DNA of 10,803 nucleotides from Betaproteobacteria bacterium (GTDB taxonomy: Bacteria; Pseudomonadota; Gammaproteobacteria; Burkholderiales; SG8-41), in assembly GCA_029883965.1 (NCBI GenBank), contig JAOUIN010000061.1, positions 1 through 10,803 of the forward strand, in the 5' to 3' direction. Below the pieces are notes generated by a model. The model was not told the origin of the DNA. It was given only the letters and a program-made list of their open reading frames with translations, and searched no databases. Shown in pieces: positions 1-5,962 of the stretch; position 1 is the first letter of the stretch; each line of letters begins with the position of its first letter. The position numbers and the translations under genes are program-made.

Positions 1-738
1 CACCAGATCCGAACGTCTCGGCGCCAGCAGATAACCGAGCAACTGGCTGCTTTCGTCCTGCACTTCGATTGCGCCGCCGGTAAACAGCGGATGGCGGTTG
101 AGTGACGGTCTGCCCTGCACGCGGATGCCGACGGGCGACCACGGTGTCGGTGCCGCTTCAATGCCGTCGGCATTGAGGCGCGCGAGCACCTCGTCACGTT
201 TAGCGAGCAACGTGTTGACACGCAGGTCGAGCGGCGCCTGTTCCTGCAGCGCGCGGCCCAGCATGCGCACGAAATCGTCGTCATGCTGCCGCTGCAGGCG
301 CTCGGTGACCCACTGCGGCAGATCGGCCTCGACATGCAGAGGCGTGTCTGCTGAAGCCTGTGCTCGCGTGGCGTTGAGCCAATCCTTTTCCGCAGTTGTG
401 CAAATTGCCGCAAGCTCGCGCCCGCTGAACCCGGCGACGCGGGCGAGCCACAGCAGCACCAGCTGGCGCGGTGTTGCCTGCGGCGCCAGATGGTCGAGCA
501 GCAGCTTGCGCCGCAACACGCCGAACACCGCTTCGGCGACAAACGCCCGGTCATGCTGTTCCAGTGCGTGGCGGTCGCGGAAATAGCGGCTCAGCACGGC
601 ATCCGCCGGATATTCGAAGGTCAGCACCCGCGTCAGTGCACTGGCGGCCTCCGCCAGACGTGCAGCGTTCGGGCCGGGGGGCGGTGCAGCCGGGGCGACG
701 CTCGGCGGCCTGTGTGAGCTTCTGTGTGTCGGTTTCAT
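1..738 (-). CDS. RsmB/NOP-family RNA (cytosine-5) methyltransferase, N-terminal part, cut by the window edge
   Basis: The protein probably methylates cytosine-5 in RNA, as RsmB does at C967 of 16S rRNA, using S-adenosylmethionine in the cytoplasm. The frame is open from ATG at 738 to base 1, giving 246 codons. After a Pro-rich start (about residues 1–25), residues 35–170 resemble the NusB-like RNA-binding domain of RsmB, with LTFEYPADAVLSRYFR and the stretch DRAFVAEAVFGVLRR. Residues 225–233, EVQDESSQL, are the family signature that precedes the SAM-binding motif. The SAM site and the catalytic cysteines must lie to the left of the window, so activity cannot be judged here. The start overlaps the stop of the upstream DUF3108 gene in an ATGA (735–738), which implies translational coupling at the end of the pur operon. 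The family is firm; whether it is the true RsmB orthologue or a related rRNA/tRNA enzyme is open. Confidence 0.88.
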   Translation of the reverse strand, partial: MKPTHRSSHRPPSVAPAAPPPGPNAARLAEAASALTRVLTFEYPADAVLSRYFRDRHALEQHDRAFVAEAVFGVLRRKLLLDHLAPQATPRQLVLLWLARVAGFSGRELAAICTTAEKDWLNATRAQASADTPLHVEADLPQWVTERLQRQHDDDFVRMLGRALQEQAPLDLRVNTLLAKRDEVLARLNADGIEAAPTPWSPVGIRVQGRPSLNRHPLFTGGAIEVQDESSQLLGYLLAPRRSDLV

Positions 739-1778
739 TGATCGCTGACCCGGATTTCGCTGACGAGCTGTTCACCCGAGGCCTCGCCGTCGCGGTTGTA
801 GAAGCGGATTCGCACGGGCAGATTGCGGTACTCGGTCGCCAGCCAGATGGCGAGGCTTTCACTCCCCGGTTCGCGCACCTGCACCACCGGCACCGTACGC
901 AGGCGGCCCAGCGGTGTTTCAATCATCTCATGCGGCAGCACGTCGAAACTGGCCATTTCGAGTCTGGGGCCGCGCGTGAACGGGAACTGGATGCGCCCGG
1001 GCGCGGGAGGCGACAGGGCGAGGTGATACATGAAGCTGATGACGTCCTGACTGCCGTCGGGCAGCGGCACGGTCGTCTGCTGCGGTATGCGTCCCAGCCG
1101 TACGCTGTGCTCGTCCCAGTTGAACTGCACCAGCGATTCCTCGGTGCGGCTGCCGCGCTTCACGCTTGCCAGAAAACGCTCGGGCCTCAGTCCCTGATCC
1201 GACACCGTACCCTTGCTCAGGTAATGAAAGCGATGGGGCCGGAACATTTCGATCAGGCCGGTACTCTCGGACTGGCTGCCCAGCTGATACTGATCGCCTT
1301 CGAATTCCCAGGTTTGCACGGTGCGGCCGACCGGCGTCTGGTCCGGACCCAGAGTCAGCAAATAGGTGATGTTGCCCTTGCGCGGGAAACTCGGCACCGG
1401 CGGTGGCTCAGGCATGCGAAACGTCGCCGGCGCGCTGGCCACCACTGCCGGTTCGGGGGCGGGAGTCATCGCAGGTTCGGGTGCCGCGGGGAGCGCGGGT
1501 TCGGCAAATACCGGCACCTCGACCGGTGCGGGTCGTGGCGCCGGGCGCGGTGCGACCGCGATGTGCCGTGCCGGCGCAGCGGGCGGCCGTCGGCTGACCG
1601 CGGGTGGAGCCGGCGGTACGGGTGGCGGTGGCAGCGGTTCCAGGCGAACGCTCAGCGGTTGCGGGTCGGGGGGCGATGCCGGCAGCGTCAGCCACGAGCC
1701 GGCGAGCAGCGCCGCGTGCGCCGCTACCGACAGCAATACGGCCGCCAGTAACGGCCTGGATGGCGCGCGCGTGATCAT
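735..1778 (-). CDS. DUF3108 protein with TonB-like membrane anchor and proline-rich spacer
   Basis: The protein has 347 residues if started at ATG 1778, 7 nt after the previous stop. An upstream in-frame start at 1838 would add 20 residues and overlap the neighbour, and looks less likely. Residues 10–32 form one membrane helix, LLAAVLLSVAAHAALLAGSW. Within it S17 and H21 have the SxxxH spacing of the TonB transmembrane helix. Residues 33–132 are a Pro/Ala-rich spacer, also TonB-like. Residues 136–347 are a DUF3108 domain that parallels the upstream gene product (shared pieces: ETPLGRL versus DTPLGRL, then IWLATEYRNLPVRIR versus IWLSRAHRLMPVKMR). Topology is inferred as cytoplasmic N-terminus, inner-membrane anchor and periplasmic DUF3108 domain. 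The function of DUF3108 is not known to me. The absence of a TonB C-terminal domain argues against a true TonB. Confidence 0.85.
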   Translation of the reverse strand: MITRAPSRPLLAAVLLSVAAHAALLAGSWLTLPASPPDPQPLSVRLEPLPPPPVPPAPPAVSRRPPAAPARHIAVAPRPAPRPAPVEVPVFAEPALPAAPEPAMTPAPEPAVVASAPATFRMPEPPPVPSFPRKGNITYLLTLGPDQTPVGRTVQTWEFEGDQYQLGSQSESTGLIEMFRPHRFHYLSKGTVSDQGLRPERFLASVKRGSRTEESLVQFNWDEHSVRLGRIPQQTTVPLPDGSQDVISFMYHLALSPPAPGRIQFPFTRGPRLEMASFDVLPHEMIETPLGRLRTVPVVQVREPGSESLAIWLATEYRNLPVRIRFYNRDGEASGEQLVSEIRVSDQ

Positions 1779-1785
1779 GCCGTGC

Positions 1786-2499
1786 TCAAGACCGGATCTC
1801 CAGCCGCGCGATGATCTGTTCGTAGCGGCCGCCGTCATCCTCGATCACCCGCATCTTCACCGGCATCAACCGGTGCGCACGCGAGAGCCAGATTTCCGTC
1901 GCTGTTTCGCCGGGGGCATGCTGTTTGAGCAGATGTATCACTTCGAGACGACCGAGCGGTGTGTCGATGGCGGTGTCCGGGCCTATGGTGTAGCGATAGT
2001 GGTCAAGCTTGCGACCGTTGGTCATCGGAAATTCAAGTGTGCTCAGCTTTTCCGGTTCCAGAAACAGGAACTGATACATCACTGACAGCCGGTCCTGCGT
2101 GCCCGCAGGCAGCGCCACGGTATCGACGCGGTTGTCGTGCGACAGGGTCAGCGTGTTCGCGGCCCAGTCGAACTCCGCATGCACCCGCCGCGGGTCCCTG
2201 GTGCCGCGTGCGCCATCGAACGTTTTCGGACGCAGTCCGTCGCTGCCGATCCCGCCGGCGCTGGTGACGCGCCCGGGCCGGCGCTGGACCAGCGCGAACA
2301 CACCGACGGCATGGGTTTCGCTGGTCGCCTGATAGGCGCCTTCGCGAGCTTCGAATGTTTCATGCATGACCGCTATTGCGGCGCCGTTCAGCGAAACGTT
2401 GTATTGCGCCTGCACGGTCTGCGGCGCGGCTGTTGCTCCGGAGGTTGCGCACACCAGCGCGCCGGACATGAGCAGCGCGGCGGCGAATTTGCTACGCAT
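1786..2499 (-). CDS. Exported DUF3108 domain protein
   Basis: The product has 237 residues. Residues 1–24 look like a Sec signal peptide: a basic start (MRSK), a hydrophobic stretch AAALLMSGALVCA, and an ATA cleavage box before A25. The rest (about 30–237) matches the DUF3108 pattern, with an early FEAREGAYQATSETHAVGVF strand region, a central RLSVMYQFLFL helix, DTPLGRLEV, and the ending IWLSRAHRLMPVKMRV. It is probably a periplasmic beta-rich protein; no enzyme motif is visible. The start overlaps the end of purN by 8 nt, and the next gene, a second DUF3108 protein, starts 7 nt after its stop. The pair therefore looks like a tandem duplication within an operon, in which only the downstream copy gained a TonB-like anchor. 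Function unknown. Confidence 0.87.
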   Translation of the reverse strand: MRSKFAAALLMSGALVCATSGATAAPQTVQAQYNVSLNGAAIAVMHETFEAREGAYQATSETHAVGVFALVQRRPGRVTSAGGIGSDGLRPKTFDGARGTRDPRRVHAEFDWAANTLTLSHDNRVDTVALPAGTQDRLSVMYQFLFLEPEKLSTLEFPMTNGRKLDHYRYTIGPDTAIDTPLGRLEVIHLLKQHAPGETATEIWLSRAHRLMPVKMRVIEDDGGRYEQIIARLEIRS

Positions 2500-3133
2500 C
2501 GGGCTCAGGCGAGATCAGGGTGGTTCGCCCTGTACGCGCCCCGATGATCTGCACGCGCCCGTCAGCGGCCTGCACGACCCTGCCCTCGCACAGCCAGCGT
2601 ATGGCCTGCGGATAGACACGATGTTCTTCGGCCAGTACGCGCGCGGCGAGCGTGGATTCGTCGTCGTCGGGCAGCACCGGTACGGCGGCCTGGATGATGA
2701 TCGGGCCGTGATCGAGTTCAGGTGTGACGAAATGTACCGTGCAGCCGTGTATGCGCGCGCCGGCCGCCAGCGCCTGCCGGTGCGTGTGCAATCCGGGGAA
2801 CGCCGGCAGCAGCGACGGATGGATGTTGATCAGGCGGCCCTGATAGCGGTTGACGAAATCCGCGGTGAGTATGCGCATGAAGCCCGCAAGCACCACCAGT
2901 TCCGCGCGATGAGTGTCTATCGTTTTGGCCAGGGCCGTATCGAAATCCTTGCGCTGCCTGAAGGACCGGTGGTCGACCACCGCTGTCGGCACGCCGTGCA
3001 GTCGCGCGGTGTCCAGGCCGGACGCAGCCGGGTCGTTACTGATCACGACGCAGATCTGCGCCGGCAGACCGGCCCGCAACAGGGCTTTCATATTGCTGCC
3101 GCGCCCGGAGATCAGTATCGCGATGCGCTTCAG
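2492..3133 (-). CDS. purN: Phosphoribosylglycinamide formyltransferase (GART), apparent CTG start
   Basis: The enzyme transfers a formyl group from 10-formyl-tetrahydrofolate to GAR, the third step of de novo purine synthesis. From CTG at 3133 the product has 213 residues, the usual length of PurN (212 in E. coli). The N-terminal strand and loop LKRIAILISGRGSNM holds the phosphate-binding GRGSN (10–14). The catalytic triad is visible as N103 and H105 in INIHPSLLPAF and D141 in TPELDHGPI. No ATG, GTG or TTG lies in frame between the purM stop and this point. The next Met (M15) would remove the first strand and GRGSN. A strong AAAGGAG stands 5 nt before the CTG, which decides the start. In-frame TTG/ATG/GTG codons further upstream lie inside the 3' end of purM and lack this ribosome site. 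The end overlaps the next gene by 8 nt. Confidence 0.96.
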   Translation of the reverse strand: MKRIAILISGRGSNMKALLRAGLPAQICVVISNDPAASGLDTARLHGVPTAVVDHRSFRQRKDFDTALAKTIDTHRAELVVLAGFMRILTADFVNRYQGRLINIHPSLLPAFPGLHTHRQALAAGARIHGCTVHFVTPELDHGPIIIQAAVPVLPDDDESTLAARVLAEEHRVYPQAIRWLCEGRVVQAADGRVQIIGARTGRTTLISPEPDA

Positions 3134-3138
3134 GATGA

Positions 3139-3145
3139 CTCCTTT
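3139..3145 (-). promoter_or_regulatory. Ribosome binding site that sets the purN CTG start
   Basis: Read on the minus strand this is AAAGGAG, a near-perfect Shine-Dalgarno sequence, followed by TCATC and then CTG AAG CGC. The 5-nt spacing suits initiation at CTG 3133. It lies in the 19-nt gap after the purM stop. Confidence 0.75.
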
Positions 3146-3152
3146 GCGGTAA

Positions 3153-4232
3153 TCAAATGACGATCGTTTGTGCTTCGCCGCGCTGCCGTCGCCGCACAGT
3201 ACCAATGCGCCAGACCCGCTCGCCGGCCCGCGTGAGCAATGCCTGCGCACGTTTGGCATCGCGCTCTGCAACGATCACCACCATGCCGATGCCGCAGTTG
3301 AACACCCGGTGCATTTCGTCGTCGGCGACATTGCCCTGTTGCTGCAGCCATTTGAACAGCGGCGGCAGCGGCCACGCGTCGCGGTGGATTTCCGCGGTCA
3401 GTCCCGCACCCAGCACGCGCGGCACATTGTCCGTCAGCCCGCCGCCGGTGATGTGCGCCAGCCCCTTGACCGGCACGCTCTTGAACAATTTCATCACGGG
3501 TTTCACGTAGATCCGGGTCGGTGCGAGTATCAGTTCCTTTAACGCGCGGCCACCTGCTTTCGCCGACAGTTTCACGCCGCGGCCGGCGATGATTTTCCGG
3601 ATCAGAGAGTAGCCGTTGGAGTGCGCGCCATTGCTGCCCAGGCCGAGAATCACGTCGCCGGGACGGATGCTGCGCCCGTCGATGATGCGTTTTTTCTCGA
3701 CGACGCCGACTGCAAATCCGGCGAGGTCGTATTCGCCGGCCGGATACATGCCGGGCATTTCCGCGGTTTCGCCGCCGATCAGCGCGCAACCGGCCATTTC
3801 GCAACCCGCAGCAATGCCTTTGACCACGTCGGTGGCCGAGGGCACGTCGAGTTTGCCGCAGGCGTAATAGTCGAGGAAGAACAGCGGTTCGGCGCCCAGC
3901 GTCAGGATGTCGTTGACGCTCATCGCAACCAGGTCGATGCCGATGGTGTCGTGGCGGTTCCACTCGAAGGCCAGTTTGAGCTTGGTGCCGACGCCGTCGG
4001 TTCCCGATACCAGTACGGGCTCGCGGTAACCGCGCGGCACGGCGAACAGCGCACCAAAGCCGCCGATGCCGGCCATGACGCCCGGGCGCAGCGTGCGTCT
4101 GGCATGCGGCTTGATGCGGTCGACGAGCGCGTCACCGGCATCGATGTCGACGCCGGCATCACGATAGGTCAGCGATTTGCGCGGTGAGGGTTTGCGTGAA
4201 GCAGACTTGCGGGAGGGAGATTTGCGTTTCAA
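3153..4232 (-). CDS. purM: Phosphoribosylformylglycinamidine cyclo-ligase (AIR synthetase)
   Basis: The enzyme closes the imidazole ring of FGAM with ATP to give AIR, step five of purine synthesis. The product has 359 residues against about 345 in E. coli. After an N-terminal tail the conserved core begins at [11 protein letters not shown] (23–33). GTDGVGTKL (77–85) is the ATP/phosphate loop, followed by [20 protein letters not shown] (103–122) and [11 protein letters not shown] (153–163). The start codon is TTG at 4232. No ATG lies before the conserved core, and only a weak GAGA precedes the TTG. Residues 1–20 are very basic, with SRK repeated in [20 protein letters not shown]; tails of varied sequence occur at this end of PurM, so I read it as disordered and non-catalytic. 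It is the first gene of the minus-strand operon, divergent from hda, with purN 19 nt after its stop. Confidence 0.97.
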   Translation of the reverse strand: MKRKSPSRKSASRKPSPRKSLTYRDAGVDIDAGDALVDRIKPHARRTLRPGVMAGIGGFGALFAVPRGYREPVLVSGTDGVGTKLKLAFEWNRHDTIGIDLVAMSVNDILTLGAEPLFFLDYYACGKLDVPSATDVVKGIAAGCEMAGCALIGGETAEMPGMYPAGEYDLAGFAVGVVEKKRIIDGRSIRPGDVILGLGSNGAHSNGYSLIRKIIAGRGVKLSAKAGGRALKELILAPTRIYVKPVMKLFKSVPVKGLAHITGGGLTDNVPRVLGAGLTAEIHRDAWPLPPLFKWLQQQGNVADDEMHRVFNCGIGMVVIVAERDAKRAQALLTRAGERVWRIGTVRRRQRGEAQTIVI

Positions 4233-4275
4233 GAGGGTCTCTGCGGAATAAGGGTGGAGATAAGCCGTAATCTTG

Positions 4276-4289
4276 CGGGTTGCAACCCG
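4276..4289. promoter_or_regulatory. Perfect 14-bp palindrome, candidate operator
   Basis: CGGGTTGCAACCCG is fully self-complementary. It ends 9 nt before the extended -10 of hda, so it covers the place where the -35 of hda would be, and it lies just downstream of the presumed purM transcription start. A dimeric regulator bound here could affect both directions. It does not match the E. coli PurR operator (ACGCAAACGTTTGCGT). A palindrome with no loop is more likely a protein site than a hairpin. I saw no second copy in the window. Confidence 0.4.
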
Positions 4290-4295
4290 GCGCCC

Positions 4296-4304
4296 TGTTA
4301 AAAT
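4296..4304 (+). promoter_or_regulatory. Extended -10 promoter for hda
   Basis: TGTTAAAAT fits the extended -10 form TGnTATAAT with one mismatch. No good -35 is present at 16–18 nt, which is common for extended -10 promoters. The best partial match, TTGCGG (4273–4278), is 20 nt away. The transcript would begin near 4311, leaving a leader of about 155 nt before hda. Confidence 0.5.
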
Positions 4305-4326
4305 ACGCGCTCGGTAAAGCTTTCAA
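4298..4326 (-). promoter_or_regulatory. Possible sigma-70 promoter of the purM operon
   Basis: On the minus strand TTGAAA (4326–4321) is followed after 17 nt by TTTTAA (4303–4298), or after 15 nt by TATTTT (4305–4300). The -35 is good and the -10 is weak. It faces away from hda and overlaps the hda -10. The site is in the right place for purM, but the call rests only on consensus matching. Confidence 0.4.
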
Positions 4327-4347
4327 TTCATGCGAATTTTATCTTAA

Positions 4348-4470
4348 ATGGATACCCCGGGTCGCGACCGGCAGCGTCGTTGCCGGTGCGGGCGCGGCAT
4401 CTGCGCCGTGACTCTCCGGAGTGCGGCACTTACCGTGAATGAGACACGGCGAATGAGAAGCGGGGAATGA
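4348..4470 (+). other. Possible 40-codon leader ORF ending on the hda start
   Basis: An ORF runs from ATG 4348 to TGA 4468–4470, and its stop overlaps the hda ATG as ATGA. It has in-frame GTG starts at 4408 and 4435 and an ATG at 4453 that would give shorter versions. The product would be Arg-rich and Cys-containing. No Shine-Dalgarno precedes 4348, and the composition is what random GC-rich DNA would give. Its only support is the exact stop-start overlap and its position after the presumed transcription start. Low confidence as a real peptide. Confidence 0.2.
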
Positions 4471-4473
4471 AGC
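4437..4473 (+). repeat. 14-bp tandem repeat (about 2.6 copies) across the hda start
   Basis: Two units, GAATGAGACACGGC (4437–4450) and GAATGAGAAGCGGG (4451–4464), match at 11 of 14 positions. They are followed by a partial third, GAATGAAGC (4465–4473), that contains the hda start. Each unit carries ATGA, so ATGs fall at 4439, 4453 and 4467. The first two open five-codon ORFs (MRHGE and MRSGE), whose TGA overlaps the next ATG. The hda Shine-Dalgarno-like GAGAAG (4455–4460) lies inside the second unit. Confidence 0.6.
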
Positions 4474-5159
4474 AACTTGCGCTGGAACTGGCGTCGCCGC
4501 CCGCACCGACGCTGGACAATTTCGTGGTCGGCGCTAATGCGGAAGTAGTTGCCGCGTTGCGCGCGCTGGCGCGCGGCGACAGCCGTGAGCGCTTTATTTA
4601 TCTGTGGGGCGGCGATGGCAGCGGGCGCACGCATTTGCTGCGCGCGGTGCTGCACACGTTGATGCAGGCCGGCAGAAGCGTGCGGGTCTTCGGTGCGGCT
4701 GACACTCTGGAAACGGTGACAGCGAGCGACGTCGTCGGTGTTGACGACGTGCACGCCCTGCCCGCGCCGGCACAGATAGAATTATTCAATATATTCAATA
4801 GGTTAAAGGATGGCTCGGGGATGCTGCTCGTCACCGGAAACATGCCGCCGGCGCGGCTGCCGCTGCGCGCGGATCTGCTGACGCGGCTGGCCTGGGGGCT
4901 GGTTTATGAAGTGCACGCGCTGAGTGAGGCGGACCGCCTGGCGGCGCTGTCGGACTATGCTGCCGCCCGCGGTTTTGAACTGCCGCGGCCCGTGGCTGAT
5001 TACCTGCTGGCGCATGCACCGCGGGACCTGCATACCCTGCGCACGTTGGTCGATAGCCTCGACCGGCTGTCGCTGGAACGCAAACGCGACATCACCGTGC
5101 CACTGGCGCGCGAGTTGTTGCAGCCGGCCGACAGCGCGGCTGGACCGAAGAACGGCTGA
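4467..5159 (+). CDS. hda: DnaA regulatory inactivator Hda
   Basis: Hda binds the DNA-loaded beta sliding clamp and stimulates ATP hydrolysis by DnaA, which prevents over-initiation of replication. The product has 230 residues, close to the usual 230–250. Residues 3–8, QLALEL, are the clamp-binding motif. The AAA+ module follows: Walker A GGDGSGRT (48–55), with Arg where most P-loops have Lys, as is normal for Hda; Walker B VVGVDD (89–94); sensor I LLVTGN (120–125); and the box VII arginine finger R140 in LLTRLAWG. The C-terminal helices end near residue 218. There is no DnaA DNA-binding domain. The start at 4467 is supported by the clamp motif at the very N-terminus. Codons at 4774–4809 are unusually AT-rich (ATA, TTA, AGG). 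A HAD phosphatase gene follows after 14 nt, probably co-transcribed. Confidence 0.95.
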   Translation: MKQLALELASPPAPTLDNFVVGANAEVVAALRALARGDSRERFIYLWGGDGSGRTHLLRAVLHTLMQAGRSVRVFGAADTLETVTASDVVGVDDVHALPAPAQIELFNIFNRLKDGSGMLLVTGNMPPARLPLRADLLTRLAWGLVYEVHALSEADRLAALSDYAAARGFELPRPVADYLLAHAPRDLHTLRTLVDSLDRLSLERKRDITVPLARELLQPADSAAGPKNG

Positions 5160-5173
5160 AACGGAAAACACCG

Positions 5174-5830
5174 ATGATCCTGGCTTTGTTTGACCTCGAC
5201 AACACGCTGCTCGCCGGCGACAGCGACTTTGAATGGGCACAGTTCCTGATCGACCGCGGTGTGCTCGACCGCGAAGTTTATGAAGCGCGCAACCAGGCGT
5301 TTTACGATCAGTACAAGGCGGGCACGCTCGACATACGCGAATTCCTCGACTTTCAGCTGAAACCGCTCGCGCGCCATTCACGCGCGGAACTGAATGCCTG
5401 GCACGGGCAATTCATGACGGAACGCATAGCGCCGATGATGCGCGATTCGGCGCGGGCGCTGGTCGACCGCCACCGCGGTGAGGTGCGCGTGGTGATTACG
5501 GCGACCAACAGTTTCGTGACCGCACCCATCGCTCGTGCCTTCGGCATTGAACACCTGATTGCGACCGAACCCGAAGTGCGCGACGGTGAGTTCACCGGCG
5601 GTGTGCAAGGCACACCGTGTTTCCAGGAAGGCAAGGTTGAACGCCTTGAAGCGTGGCTCGCAGAGCGCGGGGAGAGTTTAAAAAGTGTAATTAAATCAAC
5701 ATTTTATAGCGACTCCCGGAATGACCTGCCGCTGCTGGATCGGGTCAGCCATCCGGTTGCGGTCGATCCCGACGCGGCATTGCGGGCGCATGCCGACGCG
5801 CGCGGCTGGCCCGTACTCAGCCTCAACTGA
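5174..5830 (+). CDS. HAD-superfamily subfamily IB phosphatase
   Basis: This is a small Mg-dependent phosphatase of the SerB-like IB group, 218 residues. All four HAD motifs are visible. Motif I is FDLDNTLLAGDSD, with nucleophile D7 and acid/base D9. Motif II is T109 in VVITATN, motif III is K154, and motif IV is YSDSRNDLPLL, with D180 and D184 for metal. Between motifs I and II (about 18–90) lies the helical cap typical of type IB. Relatives include phosphoserine phosphatase and HAD-type histidinol-phosphate phosphatase; the true substrate cannot be read from the sequence. It lies 14 nt after hda and is likely in the same transcript. Only a weak GGA precedes the ATG. A run of AT-rich codons occurs at 5674–5710, just before motif IV. 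Confidence 0.92.
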   Translation: MILALFDLDNTLLAGDSDFEWAQFLIDRGVLDREVYEARNQAFYDQYKAGTLDIREFLDFQLKPLARHSRAELNAWHGQFMTERIAPMMRDSARALVDRHRGEVRVVITATNSFVTAPIARAFGIEHLIATEPEVRDGEFTGGVQGTPCFQEGKVERLEAWLAERGESLKSVIKSTFYSDSRNDLPLLDRVSHPVAVDPDAALRAHADARGWPVLSLN

Positions 5831-5869
5831 CCCCCGGTGCGTGGCCAATCTGAGCGGCAGCCGGGCATG

Positions 5870-5875
5870 TATAAT
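5870..5875 (+). promoter_or_regulatory. Promoter -10 upstream of pcnB
   Basis: A perfect TATAAT lies in the 132-nt gap between the HAD gene and pcnB and is followed by the GC-rich stretch CGCGCCG and then TTTTC. No convincing -35 is visible 16–18 nt upstream. Transcription would start near 5882, about 80 nt before pcnB. The GC-rich discriminator is of the kind linked to ppGpp/DksA control in other proteobacteria (inference). Confidence 0.55.
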
Positions 5876-5962
5876 CGCGCCGTTTTCTCCTGCTGCAGCG
5901 CACGGATTCCCTCCCGTTTCAACACGGCCTGGTTTCCACGCAGCGCTGACTGACACCTCCGC

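Noticed and set aside
471..1751. Long plus-strand open frame opposite the DUF3108 gene
   Set aside because: It is antisense to a gene with recognisable domains, has an Arg/Gly/His-rich composition typical of GC-rich shadow frames, and shows no domain.
3134..3271. Extended purN starting at TTG 3271 or other in-frame ATG/GTG/TTG inside purM
   Set aside because: This would add up to 46 residues absent from the PurN family and ignore the strong AAAGGAG just before CTG 3133.
3130..3963. Minus-strand open frame overlapping purM in another frame
   Set aside because: The purM frame carries all family motifs; this one is a low-complexity Arg-rich shadow.
4608..4635. Broken Walker A in Hda (Arg in place of Lys)
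   Set aside because: Arg at this position is normal for Hda proteins, including that of E. coli, so it is not a sign of inactivation.
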